From: Vagococcus vulneris
Lineage (GTDB): Bacteria > Bacillota > Bacilli > Lactobacillales > Vagococcaceae
NCBI RefSeq assembly: GCF_003950515.1
Contig: NZ_NGJS01000011.1
Location: 1-64,000, forward strand
Reading direction: 5' to 3'
Length of the DNA stretch: 64,000 bases
Shown: positions 25,794 to 34,037 of the stretch, in pieces
Layout: every line of letters begins with the position of its first letter
Numbering within the stretch: the stretch's first letter is position 1
Program-made: the position numbers and the translations under genes
Notes under the pieces: model-generated
What the model was told of the DNA's origin: nothing
What the model saw: the letters and a program-made list of their open reading frames with translations, nothing else
Databases searched by the model: none

Positions 25794-26516
25794 GTGCCTC
25801 AAGTAGAAGTTTATGAATACGATAAAAGAAGTAATAGTATTTCGAAAACATTAGCGAATATTGAAGAACCTCGTATATGTTCGCATTGTAAAAATACTGG
25901 AATTCAAACATTTGTTGATGGATGTATTACAAATGGTGATTACGATAAATATTCTGGTTTATTCATCTTTGCTTGTAGTTTTTGTGGTTCAAATACAATT
26001 AATTTTATGACTAAATTCTCACCTATTGGTGGTCTTTATATGGCTAACGAAGCAACCTTTAGAATTGTGGATACTATTCCAAAAAACGTTATTAAATCAA
26101 CAAATATCCCTGAAGAAATATCCAGTGAGTTCCCTGACTTCTTTGAAATTTATAAACAATCTCAAAAAGCAGAAGAACAGGAACTTGATAAAATAGCAGG
26201 TATGGGTTATAGAAAATCTCTAGAATTTTTAATAACTGATTTTCTTATCACATATCCGCCAGAAGGGGTTAAAAAAGAGTGGTTAACTGATCCAACAACT
26301 ACGCTCTCTTCAAAAATTTCAAAACTTGAAAAACCTAGAATAAAAGACCTTTCTAAAGCTATTTCTTTCATAGGTAACGATGAAACTCATTACTCAAAAA
26401 GGCATCCTGAACATGATACTCAATCTATAAAAATATTTCTTGATGCCTTGATAAGTGAAATAAAAAACGAGTTAACTTATTTAAAAGCAAAGGAACTACT
26501 TAACAAACCTAAATAA
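25794..26516 (+). CDS. DUF4145-like accessory protein with N-terminal zinc ribbon
   Basis: The 240-residue gene stands alone on the + strand inside the leftward replication operon. GTG at 25794 follows AAAGGAG at good spacing. The N-terminus carries CxxC pairs (RICSHCKNTG near residue 30 and ACSFCGSN near residue 62), a zinc ribbon. The rest fits DUF4145: IPKNVIKSTNIPEEISSEFP, GMGYRKSLEFLITDFLITYP, DLSKAISFIGNDETHYSKRH. DUF4145 domains are often found in restriction and defence proteins. Opposite orientation, own promoter and insertion in a replication operon mark it as a moron; a role in host defence or control is inferred. Confidence 0.75.
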   Translation: MPQVEVYEYDKRSNSISKTLANIEEPRICSHCKNTGIQTFVDGCITNGDYDKYSGLFIFACSFCGSNTINFMTKFSPIGGLYMANEATFRIVDTIPKNVIKSTNIPEEISSEFPDFFEIYKQSQKAEEQELDKIAGMGYRKSLEFLITDFLITYPPEGVKKEWLTDPTTTLSSKISKLEKPRIKDLSKAISFIGNDETHYSKRHPEHDTQSIKIFLDALISEIKNELTYLKAKELLNKPK

Positions 26517-26659
26517 TTAATTTTTATTTTCTTTTCTTTTAAATATTCAATTAATATTCTATTAGTTTCAATCGCTTTTTCTAATACATGAGAATTTAAC
26601 TCTAGTAATGCTTCTAAAAATATGATTCGTTCTTTTAATTCTTTAATTTCTTGTTCCAT
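26477..26659 (-). CDS. Small coiled-coil protein (60 aa)
   Basis: MEQEIKELKERIIFLEALLE starts a heptad-patterned coiled coil. The ATG follows the helicase stop closely with GGGAG at proper spacing, so it is translated from the same operon. Its last 13 codons overlap the end of the convergent DUF4145 gene. Function unknown. Confidence 0.6.
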   Translation of the reverse strand: MEQEIKELKERIIFLEALLELNSHVLEKAIETNRILIEYLKEKKIKINYLGLLSSSFAFK

Positions 26660-26661
26660 AT

Positions 26662-28242
26662 TTATTCACTCCCATATGTACCTGGAACAATACCATTTGG
26701 AATTCTCCAACCATTGCCAGCTATTCTATCTATTAATTTACGAGCTGTTTCAAATTGCCATGTACCTACATGTTGGAATCCTCGTTGTTCTAAGAAACGA
26801 ATTTGTTTTGGCGTAGTTAGTCCATCATTTCGTCTCTTATCTAATCTTTCTAATAACTTGGTAGCTTTTCCGGCGTTGTCAACTTCGTCTGGAAGGATGC
26901 CAAGTTTTTCTAATGCCTTCAATTGTTTATCTGTTGGTGGACCCATTTCCCAACCAAAGCTGGGAACATAATTAGATAAGTCTTCCGCTTGAATACTCAT
27001 TTCAAACTGCAAGGGATCTACAAGTTTCTTCTTACGTTTTTTCATTTCGGATAATTGTTTTGCTAAGGCTTCTTCACGTTCTAACACTGCGTCTTTTTCT
27101 GCTTGTTCCACTTCTTCCAAAATATCTATTGGGAACTCTAAATCTTCAACATTTTCAGTTAACTTTTTGGCCACTTCTTCACTACTGGTAATTAAATGAG
27201 CTGGATGACATAACTCATGCCGTTCCGTGTGCCAAAGAAAGTCTAATAATAATAAGTGGTCTTTCCCTGGAAATAATCGGGTACCTCGCCCAACCATTTG
27301 TGAGTAAAGCGAGCGTACTTTAGTTGGTCTCAATACAACGATACAATCAACACTTGGACAGTCCCAACCTTCAGTAAGCAACATGGAGTTACAAAGAACA
27401 TTGTACTTATCATTTTCAAATTCCTCTAAAATTTCAGCACGGTCTTTACTCTCTCCATTCACTTCTGCAACTCTAAATCCTTTTTTATTTAAAATATCTT
27501 TGAATTTTTGACTTGTTGCGACTAAAGGCAAGAACACCACTGTCTTTTTATCCATACAGTGTTCAACCATTTCATTAGCAATTGATTCTAGATACGGGTC
27601 TAAAGCACTTCCTAAATCCTTTGTTTTAAAATCGCCTGCTTGTTGACCAACTGAACTTAAATCAATCTGAACTGGTAGGGTTAGTGCTTTGATTGGTGAT
27701 AAATAACCACTCTTAATAGCTTCTACCAAAGAATACTCATAAGCTAAAGAATCAAAATAAGTTCCCAAGTTTTGCATATCTCCTCTATCTGGTGTAGCTG
27801 TAACCCCTAAAACATTAGCATCTTCAAAATGTCCTAAAACTCGTTGATACCCACCTGATACTGCATGATGTGCTTCATCAATAATAATCGTGTCAAAGTA
27901 ATCTGGTGGAAATTTACTTAATCTCTTCTCGTTTTGAAGCGTTTGAACACTTCCAACTACCACTCTAAAAAAACTACCTAAACAAGTATTTTCCGCTTTT
28001 TCTAGTGATGTTTTTAGTCCTGTTGATTTCTCTAATTTTTCTGATGCTTGATCTAATAGTTCACCCCTATGAGCCAAGACGAGCACACGCTCGCCAAGTC
28101 TCACTCTATCCTCAATTACCTTACTGAAAACAATTGTCTTTCCAGTCCCTGTAGGTAAAACGAGTAGGGTTTTTCTCATACCATTAGACCATTCTTTTTG
28201 TACTGCTTCTCTTGACTCTTGTTGGTATGGTCTAAGTTGCAT
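26662..28242 (-). CDS. DEAD/DEAH-box (SF2) helicase
   Basis: The 526-residue replication helicase shows SF2 motifs in order: I LVLPTGTGKTIVFS near residue 30, II IIIDEAHHAVSGG, III GVTATPDRGD, and VI YSQMVGRGTRLFPGKDHLL. The C-terminal part (residues 400-526) is charged and then repeats a QIRFLEQRGFQHVGTWQFE-type segment. It is part of the replication module with the primase and DUF669 genes. A ribosome site TAGGAGG precedes the ATG. Confidence 0.93.
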   Translation of the reverse strand: MQLRPYQQESREAVQKEWSNGMRKTLLVLPTGTGKTIVFSKVIEDRVRLGERVLVLAHRGELLDQASEKLEKSTGLKTSLEKAENTCLGSFFRVVVGSVQTLQNEKRLSKFPPDYFDTIIIDEAHHAVSGGYQRVLGHFEDANVLGVTATPDRGDMQNLGTYFDSLAYEYSLVEAIKSGYLSPIKALTLPVQIDLSSVGQQAGDFKTKDLGSALDPYLESIANEMVEHCMDKKTVVFLPLVATSQKFKDILNKKGFRVAEVNGESKDRAEILEEFENDKYNVLCNSMLLTEGWDCPSVDCIVVLRPTKVRSLYSQMVGRGTRLFPGKDHLLLLDFLWHTERHELCHPAHLITSSEEVAKKLTENVEDLEFPIDILEEVEQAEKDAVLEREEALAKQLSEMKKRKKKLVDPLQFEMSIQAEDLSNYVPSFGWEMGPPTDKQLKALEKLGILPDEVDNAGKATKLLERLDKRRNDGLTTPKQIRFLEQRGFQHVGTWQFETARKLIDRIAGNGWRIPNGIVPGTYGSE

Positions 28243-28252
28243 GTTTTTCCTC

Positions 28253-29002
28253 CTAAGCTAAAATAGTAATTCTGTTTGCTTCAATTTCTTCTTTTAATTG
28301 TTCTTTAAAGTATTCACGAATATTAACAATTGCTTGGTTTCTCCATGCCCCACCATCAGCTTCAAAGATTGCAGCACTTGGTCCATCTTTCATACGAAAT
28401 ACAAATTGGCTAGTTGGTTGTTCAACTTCTAAGAAAGTACGATACGGTGATAATTCAACTGGATTAGGTACTTTTACATCAGCTTTGCTTGCAACACCTT
28501 GATTGATAGTAACTACTTGGCTAACCCCATCATCACCAACAGTTTTAATATTATCTTCTGAGACATTACCGACTACCTGAAGTAAAATTTTACGATCTTC
28601 GTTTTCAACAAATTTAGATTGGAGAGCAATATTAAATTCTTCCAAATTATGATAAGTATCAAATCTAAATTCTGGAACAATAGCACTTGCTACGGCAAGC
28701 TTTTCACGGCTACCATCAATTTCTAAAGTCCCTATCAATGAAACAATTTCTTCATTCTTAATTTGTAAAATTAATTTTTCATCTACTCTTTCAAGATTTG
28801 ACTTGATATAGTTAACCATGCCACTAAGAGTATTTAAAAGAACCTGTTCTTTTGCGTTAAAAACTCGAGGTAAGATTTCTTTGACTTGTCCATCATTATC
28901 AAAAGCTAACCACCGTTCTTCATTATCAAAGTTAACTAATCTATCTTCAGGTGTGATCCCTTGTTCCATTAAGTATTGAATTGCTTCTTTTGTCATTGTC
29001 AT
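28253..29002 (-). CDS. Conserved phage replication-module protein (249 aa; DUF2303-like?)
   Basis: The protein has an N-terminal helical part (MEQGITPEDRLVNFDNEERW), a beta-rich centre and a C-terminal ADGGAWRNQAIVNIREYFKE. It resembles DUF2303-type phage proteins, but I am not certain. It lies 10 bp upstream of the helicase gene and 6 bp after the 140-aa gene. Confidence 0.6.
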   Translation of the reverse strand: MTMTKEAIQYLMEQGITPEDRLVNFDNEERWLAFDNDGQVKEILPRVFNAKEQVLLNTLSGMVNYIKSNLERVDEKLILQIKNEEIVSLIGTLEIDGSREKLAVASAIVPEFRFDTYHNLEEFNIALQSKFVENEDRKILLQVVGNVSEDNIKTVGDDGVSQVVTINQGVASKADVKVPNPVELSPYRTFLEVEQPTSQFVFRMKDGPSAAIFEADGGAWRNQAIVNIREYFKEQLKEEIEANRITILA

Positions 29003-29008
29003 AATTTT

Positions 29009-29431
29009 TTATCCTCTTTTCTTTTGTAGGTCAATTACTTGCTGATTTTCCATTTCTTTCTCAATTACATCAATTGGTTCGCCAGTATCTGTCTTAGCTT
29101 GTAAATCATCTGGGTCAATGTATGTCTGACCTTTTGCACTAGACTTCAATTCACGAGCTTCTACTTGACCAGTATCTAAATTTTTACCAGTCAAAATAGT
29201 TGTTGCTACGTCAGTCAATGGAGCTAATGTTGATTTAACAAAACTAGTCATGGAGACAACTTCTCTATTGTCATCAGGTGTTAAATCAATTGTAATCATT
29301 ACTTTTCGTTTTGCAGTCGCCTTAGTATTAGGATCTTGAATATTTTGAAACACTTTATCCATCTCTAAGTCAATCTTCTCTTGAAGACCTCCACTAGCAA
29401 TACTACTTAAATCTAAATCAATATTTTTCAT
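29009..29431 (-). CDS. Replication terminator-like phage protein (140 aa)
   Basis: The sequence IDLDLSSIASGGLQEKIDLE, QDPNTKATAKRKVMITIDLT and SAKGQTYIDPDDLQAKTDTG matches a family regularly annotated as 'replication terminator protein' in Lactobacillales phages. That name has little experimental support. It is encoded within the recombination/replication operon. Confidence 0.7.
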   Translation of the reverse strand: MKNIDLDLSSIASGGLQEKIDLEMDKVFQNIQDPNTKATAKRKVMITIDLTPDDNREVVSMTSFVKSTLAPLTDVATTILTGKNLDTGQVEARELKSSAKGQTYIDPDDLQAKTDTGEPIDVIEKEMENQQVIDLQKKRG

Positions 29432-29443
29432 ACGTTTCTCCTC

Positions 29444-30004
29444 CTAAAATGCTCCTGGTTGAAAACCATTATTTTGTGGTTGATTAGCTTGATTTTGATT
29501 AAAATTTTGTTGTTGATTTTGAACAGGTGGTGCTTGGTTAAAACTCTGTTGATTATTCTGTTGCTGTTGTGCAGGAGCATTAGATGCTAAGTACTCTTCA
29601 ACTTGATTATTACTTCTTTCCTGACCTTTTGAAGTGTACGTATTGATATTTAGCTTAGCGTTCCCACGACTCCCTACGACTTGTGACCAATTTGGTTTAA
29701 ATGTTTCACCTAAAACTGGTGATTGACCGATACCACTAAAGAACTGCGTTAATTTCCATTGCCAATTCTTCATTAAGTACAAGCGATCAATAACATTTGT
29801 CTTTCCTTCTGGTCCTGTAAATTCCATTGTCACTTCCGCATAAGGTGCGCCATTAGGAATCTTAGTACTTGTTCCGTCATATATCTTTCTTTCCATATTT
29901 GTTACAGTGAATGGATATTCACCTGGCTGGAAGAGTTTAAAACTACTTTCCTCTGCGGTAAAACTACTATCCCATGATAAAAATTCATTTTCTTGATTCA
30001 TCAT
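29444..30004 (-). CDS. DUF669 ssDNA-binding-like phage protein
   Basis: The 186-residue protein begins with the DUF669 pattern FLSWDSSFTAEESSFKLFQPGEYPFTV and IYDGTSTKIPNGAPYAEVTM, followed by a Gln/Asn-rich C-terminal tail (residues 135-186). DUF669 proteins occur between the AAA ATPase and the replication helicase and are thought to bind DNA like SSB. Confidence 0.88.
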   Translation of the reverse strand: MMNQENEFLSWDSSFTAEESSFKLFQPGEYPFTVTNMERKIYDGTSTKIPNGAPYAEVTMEFTGPEGKTNVIDRLYLMKNWQWKLTQFFSGIGQSPVLGETFKPNWSQVVGSRGNAKLNINTYTSKGQERSNNQVEEYLASNAPAQQQQNNQQSFNQAPPVQNQQQNFNQNQANQPQNNGFQPGAF

Positions 30005-30017
30005 ATTTTATTTCCTC

Positions 30018-31031
30018 CTAAAAAGTTCTTATTTTTGTGTTAAGCATGTTCATGACACCAGCATCCCAATTAGTCACTAGATATCCCCACAGATCATCAG
30101 GAATATTTTCAATAGGTGTGTCTTGTGGCATAAAGCCACCGGTATAAATGACTTGCATAATTTCATCAACAGATACTTGACTATTTTTCATTAAATCAGC
30201 TACAGACTTTGGAATGACAGTTGTGATATTCGGCTGTGGTCCTCGGCTAAAATCTTGTTGTTCTTTATTCATAAATTCGTTTTGTTGAGTTGATTGTTGT
30301 AGCTCGGTTACTTGACTATTCTCTAAAAACACTTGTGCTATTTGAGAATAATCAAATGGCAATTCATCAGCTAATCCCCATCTATTCTTAGCATCCCATG
30401 CTGGATTATGAGTGGTGTACATCATTCTTTGACCGCCTGTTGCTTTTTTACTATTAGATTTGCTATCAGTGATAATTGTATTTTTAAACTTTGCAAACAA
30501 TACCGCATCCGCCCACTCTTTAGGTAGTGGACCATTTCTTTTTTCTAGCTTTAATTCATAATGATCATACTGTCCTAGTTGATCTGGTTCTTCTACTTTT
30601 CTTTGAACGGCATGAGCGACCAGTACGATATTAATTCCTGAATCACAAACATCACTCAATAAATTTAAAAGGCTTCCGAACTCTTTTTGTAATGCTATAA
30701 ATTTTTTACCATACCCCTCAGAGTCAATCACAGTCCAATTGTTCGATTGCATCACATGCTGCTTGCATAATTCTTCTGCCTTATCCAATGTATCTATGAC
30801 TAGCGTTTTCCATTGCTTTTTATCTTTAACATGGTTAATTTCTTGAAGTAACATATTCCAACTCGTTGGCTTTGGTAATCTATCAACGTTTAAATGCTTA
30901 CTTGAGTCTTCCACATCAATAAAAACAGGATTTGGAAACTGACTAGCAAAAGTTGTTTTACCTATTCCCTCTACTCCATAAATGACGACCTTTTGGGCAG
31001 TTATAATTTTTCCACTACTAATTTCAAACAT
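30018..31031 (-). CDS. AAA/RecA-like nucleotide-binding phage protein
   Basis: The 337-residue ATPase has Walker A VIYGVEGIGKTTFASQFP at about residue 14 and Walker B WKTLVIDTLDKAEEL, followed by INIVLVAHAVQRK. It is the phage 'AAA_24' protein that pairs with DUF669 in recombination-dependent replication. The ATG at 31031 follows AAAGGAGCATTTTAAAT and is preferred over the longer frame, which runs back into the upstream gene. Confidence 0.88.
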   Translation of the reverse strand: MFEISSGKIITAQKVVIYGVEGIGKTTFASQFPNPVFIDVEDSSKHLNVDRLPKPTSWNMLLQEINHVKDKKQWKTLVIDTLDKAEELCKQHVMQSNNWTVIDSEGYGKKFIALQKEFGSLLNLLSDVCDSGINIVLVAHAVQRKVEEPDQLGQYDHYELKLEKRNGPLPKEWADAVLFAKFKNTIITDSKSNSKKATGGQRMMYTTHNPAWDAKNRWGLADELPFDYSQIAQVFLENSQVTELQQSTQQNEFMNKEQQDFSRGPQPNITTVIPKSVADLMKNSQVSVDEIMQVIYTGGFMPQDTPIENIPDDLWGYLVTNWDAGVMNMLNTKIRTF

Positions 31032-31033
31032 AT

Positions 31034-32428
31034 TTAAAATGCTCCTTTCCCTTCCCAAGTATTATTATTTACTGGCTTAAACGTTCCATCTGCTACTTTT
31101 TCATCAAAAGAACGACTATCACCATCAAATGCTTGAACTAAGGAGCCAGAATCTTCTTTTGTATTTTCCTTAGCAACGTAGCCATCCTCAATGATTATTG
31201 AACACTCTTCACCAGTAGACACGCGTGTAGCAATAGCTTGTAGTCCTTCTTGTTCAAGCCAAATACCAAACTCATTTAGTGTATTTGTATCCATCTGCTC
31301 CAATTTATCAATTAGGATAAATCCGCATTCTGGCTTTAACTTTCTAACAATAGCCGTAGCCACTCGCAATTGTTCTGAACCACTCATGTTGTCCCATTGC
31401 TGACCTTTGTAAATCAATTCGCCATTATCAACTGAAAGTTCTGGTAATGGTAGATTGGCATGTTGAAGTAAATTGGACTTATCTTGTCTTAAACTTTCAA
31501 TTTTAGAAGTTAATTTTCCATACTCTTCGCGTTGAATTTTAGCATCATCCTCAGCTTTTTCTTTATCAAGATTAGCTCTAACCTTGAGATTGATTTGTTC
31601 AACGTCTGCAATACTTTTTTCTAGCTGTTCCGTTGATTCATCGTGTAAGTCTATAGCGGATTTACGAGCAATTTCTAAATCTTTTTTCGTTTCAGCTTGT
31701 AACCCTTCAAGAGTATTGAGTTGTCCTTGTAGCTGTTCAATTTGTTTCTTAACACTAGCAATATTACTTTCGCCTTGAGAAATTTGAAACTCAATCTGTT
31801 TAATTTGCTCCCTCTTACGCTGATTCTCACCATTTTTAGCTAGTATGACTTGTTGTTGATTAATCAACTCTGATACGCTCACAAGCTCTTTAGGTGTATC
31901 TGGATAATAAGTCATTTCTTTAGCAAACTTCTCTTTTTGATCAGCAATCTGACCAACAGCACGTCGTTGGTTATAAATATCAGTTTCTTCTTTTTCAATA
32001 TTAAAAAGCTGCTCTCCTACTCCGATAATTTGAAGTAAAGTGTTAGCTTTCTCTTTACTAGTTGAATCCATAAATTTTGGTAAGTCGATGGCCAATTCTT
32101 CAACGAAACTATTAAGTAATTGTTGCCCTGCTTTTTGACCTTGTGGATCAATAACCTTAAGAGAGCTATTCTTTCCTTTACGCTCTACAATTAAGCCATT
32201 ATTCATGGTGATAGAAATATTAGGTGGTGTTACGCTACCTTCTCTATGCACTTTACTAGGCTTATATCTGTCACCTCCTAAAGCCCAAGCAATAGAATCT
32301 AAAATACTTGTTTTTCCTTGTCCATTAGGTCCACCAATAACTGTTAAACCATTTGCTGTTGGCTCAATTTTTACTGCTTTAACACGCTTTGTATTTTCGA
32401 TTTCCAATTTATTGATTTTCATTGACAT
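31034..32428 (-). CDS. SMC/RecF-like ATPase
   Basis: The 464-residue protein has a P-loop VIGGPNGQGKTSILDSIAWALGG near residue 32, a coiled-coil middle (residues 150-300) and an ABC signature-like NMSGSEQLRVATAIV with FILIDKLEQMD (Walker B) near 345-375. It looks like a compact SMC-type repair/recombination ATPase. It opens the replication operon; AAGGAGAG precedes the ATG. Confidence 0.85.
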   Translation of the reverse strand: MSMKINKLEIENTKRVKAVKIEPTANGLTVIGGPNGQGKTSILDSIAWALGGDRYKPSKVHREGSVTPPNISITMNNGLIVERKGKNSSLKVIDPQGQKAGQQLLNSFVEELAIDLPKFMDSTSKEKANTLLQIIGVGEQLFNIEKEETDIYNQRRAVGQIADQKEKFAKEMTYYPDTPKELVSVSELINQQQVILAKNGENQRKREQIKQIEFQISQGESNIASVKKQIEQLQGQLNTLEGLQAETKKDLEIARKSAIDLHDESTEQLEKSIADVEQINLKVRANLDKEKAEDDAKIQREEYGKLTSKIESLRQDKSNLLQHANLPLPELSVDNGELIYKGQQWDNMSGSEQLRVATAIVRKLKPECGFILIDKLEQMDTNTLNEFGIWLEQEGLQAIATRVSTGEECSIIIEDGYVAKENTKEDSGSLVQAFDGDSRSFDEKVADGTFKPVNNNTWEGKGAF

Positions 32429-32474
32429 ATCGTGCTACACTCTCCTTATATACGTATTTTTATTTTTTTCATTA

Positions 32475-32507
32475 CCATCACTGTTCCCGCAGTGGTGGTT
32501 TTTTTTA
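32475..32507 (+). terminator. Rightward terminator in a region without rightward genes
   Basis: CCATCACTG-TTCCCG-CAGTGGTGG is followed by eight T on the + strand. The genes here run left, so it would stop antisense transcripts. Confidence 0.6.
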
Positions 32508-32687
32508 TTTTGCTCGCTGCTTCTCATGTTCATCGCTAATCAGCCAGTCAAAGACTAACGCGGTTGTAAACACGCATAGCACTATCGCCGTCTGCATGCT
32601 GTATATTCCGGTTAAGACTGCTGTTGTGATTAAAACTGTTGCGATGATAACGCAGAACAGTCTGCTTAATGTTAGCGTCGTGACCAT
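32505..32687 (-). CDS. Small two-helix membrane protein (60 aa)
   Basis: The peptide has two hydrophobic stretches (FCVIIATVLITTAVLTGIY and MQTAIVLCVFTTALVFDWLI) and a charged end DEHEKQRAK. AGGAGGCG precedes the ATG and its start overlaps the stop of the upstream 31-aa gene (TAATG), so both are translated together. Function unknown; membrane effects on the host are possible. Confidence 0.65.
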   Translation of the reverse strand: MVTTLTLSRLFCVIIATVLITTAVLTGIYSMQTAIVLCVFTTALVFDWLISDEHEKQRAK

Positions 32688-32782
32688 TATTTTCGCCTCC
32701 TATCTTTCCAAATGCTATGTGCTGATGTAGCTGATAGTGTGCATATTGTTATTGCTAAAATAAAAATTATTAATAAATCCAT
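32687..32782 (-). CDS. 31-aa membrane micropeptide
   Basis: The product MDLLIIFILAITICTLSATS AHSIWKDRRRK has one membrane helix and a basic tail. The ribosome site AAGGAGGA 4 bp before ATG is strong, and it is coupled to the next gene. It lies in the left unit of a tandem repeat (32790-32917). Confidence 0.6.
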   Translation of the reverse strand: MDLLIIFILAITICTLSATSAHSIWKDRRRK

Positions 32783-32789
32783 GCGTCCT

Positions 32790-33078
32790 CCTTGAAAAAT
32801 AAAATAGTTAGCGTTATAGTAAGCGTGTACATAGATTAACTATTTTCTATTACATCCCCGTTAAAAATCTATACATTTTTACTAGTCATGCCACGGAAAT
32901 GGTATGGCTTTTTTGTTATACTTAACAAATAAATGCCCGTGTATTCTTCCTTGAAAAATAAAATGATTAACGTTATAGTAAAGTCGTACTGTAGTTAACT
33001 ATTTTCCATTACTTCCCCCTTTTAAAATCTATATAATGTAATTAGTCATGCCGCTTCTGTGGTGTGGCTTTTTTTGTA
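32790..33078. repeat. Tandem repeat, two diverged units of about 130 bp
   Basis: Units at 32790-32917 and 32949-33078 both begin CCTTGAAAAATAAAAT, share GTTATAGTAA and TTAACTATTTTC, and end in AGTCATGCC...TGGCTTTTTT. The right unit contains the end of the 43-aa gene; the left one holds a decayed copy of that end (codons for KKAIPFPWHD and a stop). Confidence 0.75.
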
Positions 33079-33173
33079 TCATTTTTTTCGATATGTTGCT
33101 TTGCTAGAAATTGATAGTAGCCTGTTTCAAACCACCATTTATCCGCTGCTTGTTTGTTTTTAGTCCAGTCCAT
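33042..33173 (-). CDS. Small phage protein (43 aa)
   Basis: The frame from ATG 33173 follows GTAGGAGGCACAAC, a strong ribosome site. The product MDWTKNKQAADKWWFETGYY, QFLAKQHIEKNDTKKATPQKRHD is basic and aromatic. Its 3' end is within the right unit of the tandem repeat. Function unknown. Confidence 0.65.
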   Translation of the reverse strand: MDWTKNKQAADKWWFETGYYQFLAKQHIEKNDTKKATPQKRHD

Positions 33174-33220
33174 GTTGTGCCTCCTACATCGTTATTTTTA
33201 TTTCCTTTAAAAAGAAACAT

Positions 33221-33230
33221 TTGATATAAT
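33221..33230 (+). promoter_or_regulatory. Extended -10 promoter of the non-coding transcript
   Basis: TTGATATAAT contains TGnTATAAT, an extended -10 box, on the + strand. The same core TTTGATATAATTA recurs at 34038-34049 before another + strand gene. Confidence 0.6.
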
Positions 33231-33236
33231 TAAAGT

Positions 33237-33598
33237 GTTCAAATCTCTACACAGGGAGAGTGATGTCTTATGACAAAACTTTTGAACTTTACTGTGTCAC
33301 AATAGGTTGGAATTCATAATTGGTAACTCCTCCTGTTACCCACTCGTCGGCTAGCGACGTAAACTTAGGCAAGGTTTTGGTTAATTTGGTAGATTTGTCT
33401 CATTCAACATAGAGTGCACAGCTCATATATGAATGCATAAAACTTCAAGAACACCATTACCTAGGAGTAGTGAATTGGATCTATTTCAATTGCAGTGCTG
33501 GGAACTATACCAGTGAAGTATTGAAAGCAAGCGTACACTTGTTTGTTGACTTTAAAAATTTAGTACCTATTCAGTTGTACGGCTGAGTAGGTTTTTTA
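33237..33598 (+). ncRNA. Candidate structured phage RNA with anti-Shine-Dalgarno loop
   Basis: About 360 bp holds no gene of size on either strand but is bounded by a + strand promoter and a strong + strand terminator. Several hairpins are visible: GGTAAC-TCCTCCT-GTTACC (33322-33340), CGTCG-GCTAG-CGACG (33345-33359), CTGG/CCAG (33498-33513) within TTTCAA/TTGAAA (33484-33526), and AAGCAAG/CTTGTTT (33525-33544). The first loop shows UCCUCCU, which contains the anti-SD core CCUCC and can pair with AGGAGG ribosome sites. An 18-codon ORF (MSYDKTFELYCVTIGWNS) with GGGAG upstream is at 33263-33319, so the RNA may be both messenger and regulator. I cannot match it to a known RNA family. Confidence 0.55.
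33565..33597 (+). terminator. Terminator of the candidate RNA
   Basis: ACCTATTCAG (33565-33574) pairs with CTGAGTAGGT (33583-33592) with one G-U pair, followed by six T. It also stands at the 3' end of the convergent HTH gene. Confidence 0.8.
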
Positions 33599-33781
33599 TT
33601 TAAAAAGCTCGTTCATATCAAACTTTGGGAATTCCCTTTTGATTGTCTGCAATAGATTAAAGCTGGGTCCTACGAAACCATTTTCCAATTTTATGTAATG
33701 TGAATATGAAACGCCTAACCTGTTTGCCATATCTTTTTGCGTTAATTTATATAAACTACGTAATTTTTTTAATGCTTTCAT
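33596..33781 (-). CDS. XRE-family HTH regulator (61 aa)
   Basis: MKALKKLRSLYKLTQKDMAN, then RLGVSYSHYIKLENGFVGPS, is a canonical XRE HTH with little else. The ATG at 33781 follows AGGAGGGGTGAGT; the longer frame lacks a ribosome site. It is the second DNA-binding gene on the cro side and probably tunes early transcription. Confidence 0.78.
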   Translation of the reverse strand: MKALKKLRSLYKLTQKDMANRLGVSYSHYIKLENGFVGPSFNLLQTIKREFPKFDMNELFK

Positions 33782-33795
33782 ACTCACCCCTCCTA

Positions 33796-34002
33796 TCACT
33801 TAAATTTATTTTGGTGTTTCCATATAAGAAATTCTTGATAAATGCTTTCATCAATCCAAACTTCCTGTGTAGTCGGTGCTATATATGCTTCTGAATATAT
33901 AGGATGTTTTCTTAATTCTTCAGTTCTCTTTGCATATGTAGAATCTGACTTTGCGTATTTTTTCATAAACTGTTCTTTGCTTAACCAAGGACGTACTGTC
34001 AT
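33796..34002 (-). CDS. DUF771-like/excisionase-like small DNA-binding protein
   Basis: The 68-residue protein reads WLSKEQFMKKYAKSDSTYAK, RTEELRKHPIYSEAYIAPTT, and EVWIDESIYQEFLIWKHQNK. This MerR/Xis-like winged-helix pattern with the WID(E) motif is that of DUF771 and phage excisionase-like proteins. A role in excision or early regulation is inferred. A ribosome site TAGGAGGTG precedes the ATG. Confidence 0.6.
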   Translation of the reverse strand: MTVRPWLSKEQFMKKYAKSDSTYAKRTEELRKHPIYSEAYIAPTTQEVWIDESIYQEFLIWKHQNKFK

Positions 34003-34037
34003 AATCGAACACCTCCTACGCTATGTTGTCTGTTATT

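Noticed and set aside
33262-33319. 18-codon ORF in the candidate RNA as a stand-alone gene
   Set aside because: It has a ribosome site, but is too short to support alone; kept only as a note under the RNA.
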